In this document: piece by piece, positions 43,909 to 53,958 of the stretch
Layout of the letters: the number at the start of each line of letters is the position of its first letter
Position numbering within the stretch: position 1 is the stretch's first letter
NCBI GenBank assembly: GCA_019745775.1
Contig: JAIESR010000050.1
Span: 39,268 to 103,267 of the forward strand
Direction of reading: 5' to 3'
DNA length: 64,000 bases
From: Xanthobacteraceae bacterium
GTDB taxonomy: Bacteria; Pseudomonadota; Alphaproteobacteria; Rhizobiales; Xanthobacteraceae
The notes under the pieces: generated by a model
What the model was told of the DNA's origin: nothing
The model's database searches: none
What the model saw: only the letters and a program-made list of their open reading frames with translations
Translations under genes and position numbers: made by a program

Positions 43909-44822
43909 CGTCACGGCGCCAGCTCCTGGTCGTCGTCGGCTGGATGACCGGCACGCTGTTGTCGTTCTCGGTCATGGCGATCGCGGTCCGTGAGCTCGCC
44001 GGGTCGTTGAGCATCCTGGAGATCCTCGCGCTCCGCGCCTTCCTGGGCCTGCTGATCATCCTGGCGATCATGGCGGCGCGTCCGGAGCTGCGTCACACCG
44101 TCAAGACGCACCGTTTCGGGCTGCACCTCTTCCGCAACGCGGTGCACTACGGCTCGCAATGTCTGTGGGCGTTTAGTCTTCTGCTGCTGCCGCTGGCGAC
44201 GGTGTTCGCGCTCGAATTCACGATGCCGGCGTGGACGATCCTGTTGGCGCCGTTCTTCCTGGGCGAGCGGATGACCCCGAGCCGGATCGGCGCCGTGTTC
44301 TTTGGCATTGCCGGCGTGCTGGTGATCGTGCGGCCCGGGATGGACACCTTCCAGCCGGCGGCGCTGATGGTGCTGGCGGCGGCGTTCGGCTACGCCATCA
44401 ACATCATCACCACCAAGAAGCTGACCGCCACCGACTCGACCTTCGCGATCGTGTTCTGGATGAACGTGATTCAGCTCGTGCTGGGCGCGGCCTTTGCCGG
44501 CGTGTCGTTCGTCGGCAAGATCACCTGGGACCTCGTGCCTGGAATCTTGTGCATCGGCACCGCCGGATTGTTCGCGCATTACTGCATGACCAACGCCTTC
44601 CGGGCCGGCGACGCGAGCGTGGTGATTCCCCTCGACTTCATGCGCATCCCGCTGATTGCGGTGGTCGGCTGGTGGCTTTATGGGGAGGCGCTTGACGTCT
44701 ACGTGTTCGCCGGGGCCGGCCTGATCATAACCGGCATCCTGTGGAACTTGCGCAGCGAAACCCGTCGCCCCGCGCCAGTTGTTAACACGGCACCTCAAGG
44801 CGCTGGTTCCGACCCGCGCTAA
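43905..44822 (+). CDS. EamA/DMT-family transporter
   Basis: 305 residues with ten transmembrane helices in two EamA repeats; ALEFTMPAWTILLAPFFLGERMT and GEALDVYVFAGAGLIITGI are typical of the family. Exports or imports a small metabolite, unknown. GTG at 43905 overlaps the maiA stop, so translation is probably coupled. Confidence 0.9.
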   Translation: MTSRRQLLVVVGWMTGTLLSFSVMAIAVRELAGSLSILEILALRAFLGLLIILAIMAARPELRHTVKTHRFGLHLFRNAVHYGSQCLWAFSLLLLPLATVFALEFTMPAWTILLAPFFLGERMTPSRIGAVFFGIAGVLVIVRPGMDTFQPAALMVLAAAFGYAINIITTKKLTATDSTFAIVFWMNVIQLVLGAAFAGVSFVGKITWDLVPGILCIGTAGLFAHYCMTNAFRAGDASVVIPLDFMRIPLIAVVGWWLYGEALDVYVFAGAGLIITGILWNLRSETRRPAPVVNTAPQGAGSDPR

Positions 44823-44893
44823 GCTCTAGAAGCTGTGGGATAACTTCACACTTTGGACACCATTCCGGCGCTTCTTCATGCTTTCCAACGATC

Positions 44894-46051
44894 ATGCGTC
44901 GGGTGCGGCTCTGCTCCATGGATGAGACAGTGATTCGGACACTATTGCGCCGACTGATTCCGGCCGCGCTTGCCGTGACCGCTTTCGCGACCGCCGCGCA
45001 GGCGCAGCCGCCTGGCCCGCCGCCGCCGGCGTCGCCGCAGCGCAACCCGGTGTGCGTGCGGCTCGAGGGCCAGCTCCAGATGCTCGACCGCGGCGCCCAG
45101 ATCGATCCGCAGCGCGCCGAGCAGATCAAGCGTTACGAGGACACCGCCCAGCGCCAGCAGGCCGAGATCGACAAGCTCGCCGCGCAGGGACGGCGCATGG
45201 GCTGCGAAGGCCGCGGCTTCTTCTCGCTGTTCGGCGGCCAGCCGCAACAGTGCGGGCCGCTCAACAACCAGATCCAGCAGATGCGCGCGAACCTCGACCG
45301 CGTGCTTGCCGACCTCCAGCGCCTGCAAGGCAATACCGCGGACCGCGAGGGCGAGCGCCGCGCGATCCTGGCATCGCTCGGGCAGAACGACTGCGGTCCG
45401 CAATATAAGCAATACGCCAACCGCGGCGGTGGCGGCGGCAACTTCCTGGAGAACCTGTTCGGCGGTGGCACCATCATCACGCCGGGCGCGCCGCCGCCGG
45501 GCGTCGGCGGCGACACCTATCGCACCGTGTGCGTGCGCACCTGTGACGGCTACTATTTCCCGATCTCCTATTCGACCACGCCGGCAAGCTTCCCGAATGA
45601 CGAGCAGGTGTGCCAGCGCATGTGCCCGGCCGCGGAAGTCGCGCTCTACTCGTTCCGCAATCAAGGCGAAGATATTTCGCAGGCGATCTCGACCGGCGGG
45701 CGAAACTATACCGAGTTGCCGAACGCTTTCGCCTTCCGCAAGGCGTTCAATCCGTCGTGCAGCTGCCGCCCGCCGGGCCAGACCTGGCAGCAGGCGCTCA
45801 AGCACCTCGACGACAACACGATCGAGCAAGGCGATATCGTCGTGACCGAAGAACAGGCGAAGGCGCTCTCGCAGCCGGCTGACCAGCGCGGCAAGGCCGC
45901 GCCCAAGGGCAAAGGTGCGCAACCGAAGGGCGCCCCGGCGCCGACGGAAACGCCGCCTGCGACGCCGGCCGCATCGCAGCCGAAACCGAAGAATGCCGAC
46001 GGCAAGCCCTCGGTGCGCACCGTCGGCCCGCCCTTCCTGCCGAAGAACTGA
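44894..46051 (+). CDS. DUF2865 exported protein
   Basis: 385 residues. Signal peptide (about residues 17-37 from the first ATG, ending AQA), a Gln/Arg-rich coiled coil, a Gly-rich linker and a conserved Cys-rich domain (VCVRTCDGYYFPISYSTTP, CQRMCPAAEVALYS, CSCRPPGQTW) typical of DUF2865, then a Pro/Lys-rich tail. The domain is restricted mostly to rhizobial relatives and has no known role. ATG at 44918 is an alternative start that keeps the signal peptide. Confidence 0.85.
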   Translation: MRRVRLCSMDETVIRTLLRRLIPAALAVTAFATAAQAQPPGPPPPASPQRNPVCVRLEGQLQMLDRGAQIDPQRAEQIKRYEDTAQRQQAEIDKLAAQGRRMGCEGRGFFSLFGGQPQQCGPLNNQIQQMRANLDRVLADLQRLQGNTADREGERRAILASLGQNDCGPQYKQYANRGGGGGNFLENLFGGGTIITPGAPPPGVGGDTYRTVCVRTCDGYYFPISYSTTPASFPNDEQVCQRMCPAAEVALYSFRNQGEDISQAISTGGRNYTELPNAFAFRKAFNPSCSCRPPGQTWQQALKHLDDNTIEQGDIVVTEEQAKALSQPADQRGKAAPKGKGAQPKGAPAPTETPPATPAASQPKPKNADGKPSVRTVGPPFLPKN

Positions 46052-46196
46052 CGTTTCTCCCACGCTGTTCGGACGCGTTGGCGCCTGCAAAAGGCCGTTT
46101 CCATATTGCGGCGCCGACCGGCACGGCGCAGTCTGTCCACACGCGCCAAATAAACACGGGCAAGCCCCGCAGGTCGTCGCGTTGGGAGGATGTCAG

Positions 46197-47267
46197 ATGC
46201 CGCAGAAGCTCCGTCATGCACTCGCGCTTTCCGTCACCGCCACCGTCATCGCGGCCTTGAGCATCGAGGCGCACAGCCAGGCCGTGACGCCGACCAACAC
46301 GCTGCCCAATCCTTATCGCTCGGTCGAGAACTGGGCGAAGATGCCGGAGGGCCGCATCTGGGGCTCGACCAGCGCGGTCGATATCGATCCGGACGGTACG
46401 AGCGTCTGGGTGGCGGAGCGCTGCGGCGCGCAGGGCTTTATCCCGCTCGCCAAAAGGAAGGAAGGGCAACCGTTCAACTGCTTCGGCTCCAAGCTCGACC
46501 CGATCCTCAAATTCGATACAGCGGGCCAACTGGTGAAGAGCTTCGGCGCCGGCCTCACCATCTTCCCGCACGGCCTGCATGTCGATCGCGAAGGCAATGT
46601 CTGGCTGACGGACAATGCCAACTTGGACGGCAAGGGCCAGCAGGTGCTCAAGTTCAGCCCGGACGGCAAGCTCCTCATGACTCTCGGCAAGGCCGGCGTC
46701 GCCGGCGCAGGCAACGACGCGTTCAATGCGCCGTCTTCGGTCTTCGTCGGGCCCAACGGCGACATCTTCGTGGGCGATGGCCATGGCGGCGATACCAATG
46801 CGCGCATCGTGAAGTTTTCCAAGGACGGCAAGTTCATCAAGACCTGGGGCAGGAAGGGCTCGGGCCCGGGCGAGATCGACATCCCGCATGCGCTGGCGAT
46901 GGATTCGCAGGGCCGGCTGTTCGTCGGCGACCGCAACAACAACCGCATCCAGATCTTCGATCAGGAAGGCAACTTCATCGCCGAGTGGAAGCAGTTCAGC
47001 CGGCCGAGCGGTGTGTTCATCGACCGCAACGACGTGATCTATGTCGCCGACTCCGAGTCGGAATCGGTCCGCAACAGCAATCCCGGCTGGAAACGCGGCA
47101 TCCGCGTCGGCAGCGCACGCACCGGCGAAGTGACGGCGCTGATCCCGGACCCGGTCGAGAAGATCACCGGCACCAGCGCCGCGGAAGGCGTCGCCGCCGA
47201 CCGCAACGGCAACATCTTCGGCGCCGAGGTCGGCCCGAAGCGGCTGATGAAATACGTCAAGAAGTGA
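46197..47267 (+). CDS. exported NHL-repeat beta-propeller protein
   Basis: 356 residues. Signal peptide 1-28 (ending HSQA). Several NHL repeats: LHVDREGNVWLTDNANLD, VFVGPNGDIFVGDGHGG, LAMDSQGRLFVGDRNNNRIQIFDQEGNFI and VFIDRNDVIYVADSES. The closest known relatives are peptidyl-alpha-hydroxyglycine alpha-amidating lyase-like proteins, but no catalytic assignment is safe. GGGAGGATG precedes ATG at 46197. Confidence 0.88.
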   Translation: MPQKLRHALALSVTATVIAALSIEAHSQAVTPTNTLPNPYRSVENWAKMPEGRIWGSTSAVDIDPDGTSVWVAERCGAQGFIPLAKRKEGQPFNCFGSKLDPILKFDTAGQLVKSFGAGLTIFPHGLHVDREGNVWLTDNANLDGKGQQVLKFSPDGKLLMTLGKAGVAGAGNDAFNAPSSVFVGPNGDIFVGDGHGGDTNARIVKFSKDGKFIKTWGRKGSGPGEIDIPHALAMDSQGRLFVGDRNNNRIQIFDQEGNFIAEWKQFSRPSGVFIDRNDVIYVADSESESVRNSNPGWKRGIRVGSARTGEVTALIPDPVEKITGTSAAEGVAADRNGNIFGAEVGPKRLMKYVKK

Positions 47268-47295
47268 TAAACCCGACAAAACCGGACATTCATTG

Positions 47296-47376
47296 CGTCA
47301 TTGCGAGCGAAGCGAAGCAATCCAGAAATGCAGCAAGACGCTGGATTGCTTCGTCGCTTCGCTCCTCGCAATGACG
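47296..47376. repeat. palindromic intergenic repeat (CGTCATTGCGAG type)
   Basis: The left arm (47296-47325) and right arm (47341-47376) are inverted, both starting or ending CGTCATTGCGAG and meeting at CCAG/CTGG. It lies between the stops of two convergent genes. A lone half is at 17937-17948. The family is common in alphaproteobacteria. Confidence 0.8.
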
Positions 47377-47383
47377 AACGAGT

Positions 47384-49147
47384 CTAGTAGTCGAACGCCT
47401 CGCCCTTCCCGCTTCCGCTCTTGTCCTTGAGCAGCGCGCGGTCGGGCTGCGGCAGGGCGGCGCCGGAATCGCGGAAGCGGTTGACGATCGGATAGCGGCG
47501 GTCGCGGCCGAAATTCCTCAGCGTCACCTTCACGCCCGGCGCCGACTGGCGGCGCTTGTATTCGGCGAGGTCGAGCATGCGCGCGACCTTGGCCACCGTC
47601 TCCCTGTCGAAGCCGGCTTCGACGATCGCCGCGATCGGCTCCTCGCGCTCGACCAGCCGCGCAAGGATCGCGTCGAGCGCGTCATAGGGCGGCAGCGAAT
47701 CCTGGTCGGTCTGGTTCTCACGCAGCTCCGCGGTCGGCGCCCGCGTGATGATATTCTCGGGGATCACGAGCCCGTCCGGCCCCCGCGCGCCGTCCGGCTT
47801 CCACCGGTTGCGCAGCCGCGCCAGCCGGTAGACCTGCGTCTTGTAGAGGTCCTTCACCGGATTGAAGCCGCCGTTCATGTCGCCGTAGAGCGTGGCGTAG
47901 CCGACCGACATCTCCGACTTGTTGCCGGTCGTCACCACCATCAGGCCGAACTTGTTGGAGACCGCCATCAGGATCACGCCCCGCGCGCGCGCCTGAAGGT
48001 TCTCCTCGGTGACGTCGCGCGGCATGCCCTTGAACATCGGGGCCAGGGTCTGTTCGAGGCCGAGCACGGTCTTTTCGATCGGCACCACGTCGTATTCGAC
48101 GCGCAGCGCCTTGGCGACCGCCGCCGCGTCGTCGAGCGAGGCCTGCGACGTGAAGCGGTACGGCAGCATCACGCAGCGCACGCGCGCGGCGCCGAGCGCG
48201 TCGACCGACATCGCCGCCACCAGCGCGGAATCGATGCCGCCGGAGAGCCCCAGCACCACGCCTTTGAAGCCGTTCTTGTCGACGTAGTCGCGAAGCCCGA
48301 GCACACAGGCGATGTAGTCCTCGCGGTCGCCGTCGTTCATGAGCTTGGCGACCGGTCCGCCCACGCAGCGCCAAGTTCGTCCATTGTTGTTGCCGGCGCG
48401 CTGCCAGCGCACCGTCGTGACCTGCTCGGTAAAGGCCGGCAGCTGGAACGCCAGCGAGCGGTCGGCATGCAGGCCGAACGAGGCGCCGTCGAAGATCAAC
48501 TCGTCCTGCCCGCCCACCTGGTTGACATAGACCATCGGCAGGTCGCTCTCGGTCACGCGCGCGACCGCGATGTTGAGGCGCACGTCGTCCTTGTCGCGGT
48601 GATAGGGCGAGCCGTTCGGCACGATCATCAATTCGGTGCCGGTCTCCGCGAGCGTCTCGACCACGTCGGGAACCCAGATGTCCTCGCAGATCGGAACGCC
48701 GAGCCGCACGCCGCGAAAGCTCACCGGCCCCGGCATCGGGCCCGGCACGAACACCCGCTTCTCGTCGAACACGCCGTAGTTCGGCAGGTCGACCTTGCGT
48801 CGCACGGCGGTGATGACGCCGCCGTCGAGCAGGCAATAGGCGTTGTAGAGCTTGCCCTCCTCCAGCCACGGCGTGCCGATCAGCATGGCGGGGCCGCCAT
48901 CGGCGGTCTCGCGCGCCAGCTCATCGATCTTGGCGCGGCAGGCAGCCTGCAGCGCCGGCTTGAGCACGAGGTCTTCCGGCGGATAGCCGCAGATAAACAA
49001 CTCCGGGAAGGCGACCAGGTCGGCGCCGTCGCGCACCGCTTGCGCGCGCGCGGCGCGCGCCTTGGCGGCGTTGCCGTCGATGTCGCCGACGGTCGGATTG
49101 AGCTGCGCGACCGCGATCGCGAGGTTATCGGTGGGACGGGCGTTCAT
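47384..49147 (-). CDS. nadE: glutamine-dependent NAD+ synthase
   Basis: 587 residues, two domains. The N-terminal glutaminase (nitrilase fold) has the Glu49-Lys118-Cys154 triad (FPEL, RRKVDLPNYG, VPICEDIW). The C-terminal synthase has the PP-loop LSGGIDSALV at 301-310 and TTGNKSEMSVGYATLYGDMNGGF. Converts deamido-NAD to NAD using glutamine ammonia. It faces the NHL gene across a palindromic repeat. Confidence 0.97.
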   Translation of the reverse strand: MNARPTDNLAIAVAQLNPTVGDIDGNAAKARAARAQAVRDGADLVAFPELFICGYPPEDLVLKPALQAACRAKIDELARETADGGPAMLIGTPWLEEGKLYNAYCLLDGGVITAVRRKVDLPNYGVFDEKRVFVPGPMPGPVSFRGVRLGVPICEDIWVPDVVETLAETGTELMIVPNGSPYHRDKDDVRLNIAVARVTESDLPMVYVNQVGGQDELIFDGASFGLHADRSLAFQLPAFTEQVTTVRWQRAGNNNGRTWRCVGGPVAKLMNDGDREDYIACVLGLRDYVDKNGFKGVVLGLSGGIDSALVAAMSVDALGAARVRCVMLPYRFTSQASLDDAAAVAKALRVEYDVVPIEKTVLGLEQTLAPMFKGMPRDVTEENLQARARGVILMAVSNKFGLMVVTTGNKSEMSVGYATLYGDMNGGFNPVKDLYKTQVYRLARLRNRWKPDGARGPDGLVIPENIITRAPTAELRENQTDQDSLPPYDALDAILARLVEREEPIAAIVEAGFDRETVAKVARMLDLAEYKRRQSAPGVKVTLRNFGRDRRYPIVNRFRDSGAALPQPDRALLKDKSGSGKGEAFDY

Positions 49148-49415
49148 GGGCTAGATGTAGCGTGGCGGAGGTGCCATGGGAATGCCGGCCCGGGCGGGTA
49201 CGGTTTACGCCGCCTGCGGGACGCCAAGTTCGCTAGGACGATACGACGTCACGCGGGGCGCGCTGGCCGCCTACACTCGCGACGCTGTAGCCGCACACCT
49301 GCTGTCGGTAGTAGACGACGCAGATAGGTGCCCACCGATCATGGGCGCTATGCAATTGCAGCGGAACGCAGCCGCGCCCCTTCGCGTTGTTCCCTGGTTA
49401 AGGAGGGACCAATTC

Positions 49416-49688
49416 ATGACCAACCTGAACGATACGAATCCCCGGCGCGAACTTACAAAGGAAGCCGAAGGAAGCAGCTTCACCGGGGCAACCTGGCTCA
49501 GCCTTGGCTTCATCTTGGCGCTGTTCGGAGGCGTTGCGTTTTGGGCGTACCAGAGCGGCGACATGCAGGAGGTTGCCAACAATCGTCCGGGGGTCGAGCG
49601 CAAGATGCCGCCCGCGACCACCGGCCAGAGCGCACCGACGAACCCCGGCGCGCCATCAGCGCCGGTGGCCAAGGACACCGCGAAGTAA
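49416..49688 (+). CDS. small single-pass membrane protein, unknown function
   Basis: 90 residues. N-terminal cytosolic segment (MTNLNDTNPRRELTKE), one helix (TWLSLGFILALFGGVAFWAYQ), and a Pro/Ala/Thr-rich periplasmic tail. AAGGAGGG precedes the ATG by 9 bases and a clear terminator follows, so it is likely a monocistronic gene. Function unknown. Confidence 0.75.
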   Translation: MTNLNDTNPRRELTKEAEGSSFTGATWLSLGFILALFGGVAFWAYQSGDMQEVANNRPGVERKMPPATTGQSAPTNPGAPSAPVAKDTAK

Positions 49689-49711
49689 GCACCAACGATC
49701 CGACGAGTCGG

Positions 49712-49744
49712 AAGATGCCCTGCCTGTACGGGGCATCTTTTTTT
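49712..49744 (+). terminator. rho-independent terminator
   Basis: Stem AAGATGCCC / GGGCATCTT (9 bp) with a 10-base loop, then six or more T. It ends the small membrane protein gene; the T run overlaps the final codons of the convergent dgkA. Confidence 0.85.
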
Positions 49745-50096
49745 AGAGCCACCCCAGCCGCTGCGCGATCGCGAGCAGCCACACCGCACCGGCCAGCAGC
49801 AGCGCCAGGCCGACCGCCGCCGAGCCGATATCCTTGACGGTGCCAATCTGAAAATCGAATTCGCGCGAGACCCGGTCGGCGAGCTTCTCGATCGCGGTGT
49901 TGAGCAGTTCGACCACCATCACGAACACGACGACGCCGATCAGGGCCAGCCGCGCCCAGGCGCTCTGCCCGATCACGAAGGCGAACGGGATCGCGACCAG
50001 GAGAACGGCAATCTCCTGCCGGAAGGCGGCTTCGGTTCGGGCCGCGGCCTTGAGGCCGTTCCAGGTATTGAGGGTCGCGCGGTAGAGCCGGTCCAT
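49743..50096 (-). CDS. dgkA: diacylglycerol kinase
   Basis: 117 residues, three transmembrane helices, the usual size of the bacterial enzyme. VVELLNTAIEKLADRVS and VKDIGSAAVGLALL are the active-site motifs (conserved Glu and Asp). It recycles diacylglycerol to phosphatidic acid at the inner membrane. Confidence 0.95.
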   Translation of the reverse strand: MDRLYRATLNTWNGLKAAARTEAAFRQEIAVLLVAIPFAFVIGQSAWARLALIGVVVFVMVVELLNTAIEKLADRVSREFDFQIGTVKDIGSAAVGLALLLAGAVWLLAIAQRLGWL

Positions 50097-50159
50097 GGCC
50101 GATCCCGTTTCGGTGCCCTCTTCTCCCCTACCCGATACCAGCAGGCAAGCGGGATGGCA

Positions 50160-51161
50160 TCAGTTGCCGTTGATGACCCGGTACGGACCGAAATTGATGT
50201 GGGCCTGGATGAAGCCGCCGAAGTGATCGGCCCGCCAGTGGACGACCTGTGGCTGGGCGATGAAGCCGACGACGCGGCCTTCGAAGTGGGTGTAGCCCTT
50301 GGCCTCGACGTGCCAGTAGCGGCCGCCGGCGCCGACGCTGATGTAATCGTTGAAGCGATAGGACACCATCGCATCGAACTGGTAGCCCCAGCCCTTGCCG
50401 TCCTCCGGGATCGGGCCGGTGAAGTCGCCGGGATTGGTGCCGATGCGGAGTAGGTGCGAGTCGGCGCCATAGAGCGCCGCGTAGGGCACCCAGGCGGCGT
50501 CGATGGTGAATTTCCAGCGGCGATCGAACTCCACCGAGGCTTCGAGGCCGAGCCGCAGCGAGTGCCAGTTGTTGGTCTGCGAGATCGCGCGCACGGTGTC
50601 CGGGATGGCCGGAACGCAGATGCCGGGATGCACCGCGACCTGCGTGCAGCCCATGGCGTCGACGTAGTCGCGCATGAAGTGATAGCCGACGAACGCGCCG
50701 ACGTGGAAATCCGGCCCGCGCACAAGCTTGATGCCGCCATCGACGCTGCCGTAGATCAGCGAGCCGCTCTTGACGTCGCTCAGCGTCGCCGAATACGGCG
50801 CGACCACCGGCGGGAAATCCTCGTCCTTGAGCTTGCCGCCGAACAGGCCGCCGCCGCCGAAGTATCCCTTGATGAACCAGCCGTTGTTGAAGTCGAGGCG
50901 CGAATAGGCTTCGCCGGTGAAGATGGTCATGTCGTCGTAGTCGAGACGCGAGATCAGGATCGAGCCCGAGGTGTCGAACAGATCCTTCTTGGTCTGCGCG
51001 CGGCCGAACCAGAACCGCATGCCGAACTCGCCGACATAGCTGGTCGGCGGCGCGTAGGCGCGCGACCAGTCGGCGGCGACAGGCGCGGCCGTCGCGAGAC
51101 TGAGCGCAAACGCGGCCAGCGCGCGCACCAGCGCAACCGTGATTGTTCTTGTTGTCGCCAC
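50160..51161 (-). CDS. exported beta-barrel-like protein, unknown function
   Basis: 333 residues from GTG at 51161. Signal peptide ends VAA (about residue 29). The rest alternates short hydrophobic strands with Trp/Tyr/Phe and Gly (YVGEFGMRFWFGRAQ, GWFIKGYFGGGG, GAFVGYHFMRDYVDAMG), ending YRVINGN, in keeping with an outer membrane barrel. I associate it with omptin-like or Pla-type folds only loosely, so no protease activity is claimed. Confidence 0.7.
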   Translation of the reverse strand: MATTRTITVALVRALAAFALSLATAAPVAADWSRAYAPPTSYVGEFGMRFWFGRAQTKKDLFDTSGSILISRLDYDDMTIFTGEAYSRLDFNNGWFIKGYFGGGGLFGGKLKDEDFPPVVAPYSATLSDVKSGSLIYGSVDGGIKLVRGPDFHVGAFVGYHFMRDYVDAMGCTQVAVHPGICVPAIPDTVRAISQTNNWHSLRLGLEASVEFDRRWKFTIDAAWVPYAALYGADSHLLRIGTNPGDFTGPIPEDGKGWGYQFDAMVSYRFNDYISVGAGGRYWHVEAKGYTHFEGRVVGFIAQPQVVHWRADHFGGFIQAHINFGPYRVINGN

Positions 51162-51310
51162 GACAGGCCCCCGCCTTGTTCGAGGGCATTGTTGGCGCGG
51201 CCGGTTTTGCAATCCTTACAATTGTAGCGATCGCGGCAGGGAACCGTTTGCAGTGTTAACGGGTGATGAGCGCGAAATCGTTTACCTTCACGGTTCGTGA
51301 AGAGCGCGGG

Positions 51311-52090
51311 TCAGCCGAATGCGTAGGTGTTCATCGAGATCACGCCGCTGCGGGTCGAGGCGTGGATGCGGCGGCCCTTATTGGTTTCGCCGGCGCCGAT
51401 CGCGAGGAACAGCGGCATCAGGTGCTCGTCGGTCGGATGGTTGTCGACCGCATGCGGCGCGCGCGCGCGGTAGTTGACGAGATCGTCGTTGGCGCCGGCT
51501 TCGATCTTCTCGTGCACCCAGTCGGTGAAATCGGCGACCCAGGGCAGCGCCGGCGCATCGCCGGGCAGGTCGCTCGAATAGAACGCATGCAGGTTGTGCG
51601 TGAGCGAGCCGGAACCGATCAGCAGGAAATTCTCGTCGCGCATCGAGGCGAGCGCCTGGCCGAGCGCAATATGATGCGCAGGGCCGAGATGCGGCTGCAC
51701 CGAGATCTGCACTACCGGCACGTCGGCTTCGGGATAAAGCAGCATCAGGGGCACCCAGGTGCCGTGGTCGTAGCCGTAGCCGGTGACGACCGCCGGCGCA
51801 AAGCCCGCGGCCTGCCACAGGCCCGCGACCTTGATCGCGACCTGCGGATCGCCCGGCGCCGGATAGGCGAGCTTGCGCAGTTCGGGCATGCCGCCGAAAT
51901 CATAGATCATGCCGGGCTGCGCATCGCCGACCACCGCCGGCCGACTGGTGCCGAAATGCGCAGTCGCGATCACGATCGCGCGCGGCTTCGGCAGCGTCTT
52001 GGCGAAGCCTTGAAGGAAATCGCGCGCGGCGGAATCCTCGATGATCAGCCGCGGCGACCCGTGGGAGATATAGAGCGCGGGCAGCGCCAT
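51311..52090 (-). CDS. DODA-type class III extradiol ring-cleavage dioxygenase
   Basis: 259 residues. LigB-superfamily fold with metal-ligand His in YISHGSPRL (His10), ATAHFGTSR and HNLHAFYSS, and VQPHLGPAHHIALGQAL. Such enzymes open catecholic rings; many bacterial DODA-like proteins act on unknown substrates. It follows the DAHP synthase gene on the same strand by 13 bases. Confidence 0.88.
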   Translation of the reverse strand: MALPALYISHGSPRLIIEDSAARDFLQGFAKTLPKPRAIVIATAHFGTSRPAVVGDAQPGMIYDFGGMPELRKLAYPAPGDPQVAIKVAGLWQAAGFAPAVVTGYGYDHGTWVPLMLLYPEADVPVVQISVQPHLGPAHHIALGQALASMRDENFLLIGSGSLTHNLHAFYSSDLPGDAPALPWVADFTDWVHEKIEAGANDDLVNYRARAPHAVDNHPTDEHLMPLFLAIGAGETNKGRRIHASTRSGVISMNTYAFG

Positions 52091-52103
52091 CGGCGTGGCG
52101 TGC

Positions 52104-53501
52104 TCACAATCCCGCCGCCGCCGGCAGCGGCTGCGCAGGAATTTTGGCGGCGCGCTCCTTCTTGAGCAGGTCGGCAAGCAGGAAGGCGAGATCGATCGCC
52201 TGCTCGGCGTTGAGCCGCGGATCGCAGACCGTATGGTAGCGGTCGTTGAGCTCCTGGTCCGATATCTCGCGCACGCCGCCGGTGCATTCGGTGACGTTCT
52301 GCCCGGTCATCTCGAGATGCACGCCGCCGGCATAGACGCCTTCGGCCGCGCAGACCTGGAAGAAGGTGCGCGTCTCCTTCAGGATCAGGTCGAACGGCCG
52401 GGTCTTGTAGCCGGTGGTCGAGGTGATGGTGTTGCCGTGCATCGGATCGCTCGACCACACGACGACGCGGCCTTCCTTCTTCACCGCGCGGATCAACGGC
52501 GGCAATAGGTCACCGGCCTTGTCGGCGCCGACGCGGCAGATCAGCGTGAGGCGGCCGGGCTCGTTCTCCGGATTGAGGATGTCGATCAGGCGCAGCAACT
52601 CATCCGGCTTCTGCGACGGGCCGGTCTTGAGCCCGAGCGGGTTCTTGATGCCGCGGCAGTACTCGATATGCGCGTGGTCCGGCTGGCGGGTGCGGTCGCC
52701 GATCCAGACCATATGGCCGGAGGTCGCATACCAGTTGCCGGGACGCGTGGAATCCTCGCGCGTGAGCGCCTGCTCGTAGCCGAGCAAGAGCGCCTCGTGG
52801 CTGGTGTAGAACTCGGTGGTGCGCAGCTCCGGATGGCTCTCGAGGTCGAGGCCGCAGGCCTGCATGAAGTTGAGCGCTTCGTTGATGCGCTCGGCAAGCT
52901 CCTGGTAGCGGCGCGCCTGCGGCGAATCCTTGATCGCGCTCAGCATCCATTGCTGGACGCTGGCGAGGTTGGCGTAGCCGCCTTGCGCGAATGCCCGCAG
53001 CAGGTTCAGCGTCGCCGCCGATTGGCGATACGCCTGAAGCTGCCGGCGCGGATCGGGAATCCGCGCCTCCGGCGTGAACTCGGTGCCGTTGACGATATCG
53101 CCGCGGTAGATCGGCAGCTCGACGCCGTTCTTCTTCTCGGTCGGCGAGGTGCGAGGCTTCGCGAACTGCCCGGCGATGCGGCCGACCTTCACCACCGGCA
53201 GCGAGCCCGCATAGGTCAGCACCACAGCCATCTGGAGGAAGACGCGGAAGAAGTCGCGGATGTTGTTGGCGCCATGCTCGGCGAAGCTCTCGGCGCAGTC
53301 GCCGCCCTGGAGCAGGAACGCCTCGCCCTTGGCGACGCGGCCGAGCGCCTTCATCAGGTTGCGGGCCTCGCCTGCAAAAACCAGCGGCGGGAAAGTCGCA
53401 AGCTGCCGCTCAACCTCGGCAAGCGATTCCTTGTCGGGGTAGTCGGGCATCTGCAGGGCGGGCTTCTTGCGCCAGCTGTCGGGCGTCCAACGCTCGGCCA
53501 T
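52104..53501 (-). CDS. aroG: class II 3-deoxy-7-phosphoheptulonate synthase
   Basis: 465 residues, plant-like type II DAHP synthase: [52 protein letters not shown] and [12 protein letters not shown]. First step of the shikimate pathway in the cytosol. ATG at 53501 directly follows a GTG at 53504, either may serve. Confidence 0.95.
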   Translation of the reverse strand: MAERWTPDSWRKKPALQMPDYPDKESLAEVERQLATFPPLVFAGEARNLMKALGRVAKGEAFLLQGGDCAESFAEHGANNIRDFFRVFLQMAVVLTYAGSLPVVKVGRIAGQFAKPRTSPTEKKNGVELPIYRGDIVNGTEFTPEARIPDPRRQLQAYRQSAATLNLLRAFAQGGYANLASVQQWMLSAIKDSPQARRYQELAERINEALNFMQACGLDLESHPELRTTEFYTSHEALLLGYEQALTREDSTRPGNWYATSGHMVWIGDRTRQPDHAHIEYCRGIKNPLGLKTGPSQKPDELLRLIDILNPENEPGRLTLICRVGADKAGDLLPPLIRAVKKEGRVVVWSSDPMHGNTITSTTGYKTRPFDLILKETRTFFQVCAAEGVYAGGVHLEMTGQNVTECTGGVREISDQELNDRYHTVCDPRLNAEQAIDLAFLLADLLKKERAAKIPAQPLPAAAGL

Positions 53502-53661
53502 CACGCGGCTCCAATACGCTAAATCGGTAGAATTTCAGCGCCTTATATACGAGCCGGGGCGCCGAAGGCCAGAATAATCCCGGATCGGCCCTAATGCCCG
53601 GCGAAACCCGGCGTTAAGGCCCTTGGTCGAATGAAGGGTACGGGTCTGCTACATTACGACC

Positions 53662-53958
53662 ATGCGCCGAGACGAGATCATTGCCGGCATCCGCAAGCAC
53701 GCCGACGCCATCAGGGCCGAGGGCGCGACCGAGCTTTACCTGTTCGGCTCGGCGGCGCGCGACGAGATGGACGCGGAAAGCGACATTGACGTCTTTGTCG
53801 AATGCGATCCCCAGCGCACCGTTTCGATGTTGGACATCATTGGTATCAAGCACATCATCGAGGACAATCTAGGCTACCGCGTCGACATCACAACGAGGGA
53901 CGCTCTGCATCCGTTGATGAGGGACAACATCCTCCACGAGGCCGTGCGGGTCCTCTGA
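53662..53958 (+). CDS. mntA: MNT-type nucleotidyltransferase antitoxin
   Basis: 98 residues. The minimal nucleotidyltransferase motif Gly29-Ser30-X10-Asp41-X-Asp43 is exact. Such proteins neutralise HEPN toxins, at least in some systems by adding AMP to a Tyr near the HEPN active site. It overlaps the HEPN gene by one base (TGATG). Confidence 0.93.
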   Translation: MRRDEIIAGIRKHADAIRAEGATELYLFGSAARDEMDAESDIDVFVECDPQRTVSMLDIIGIKHIIEDNLGYRVDITTRDALHPLMRDNILHEAVRVL

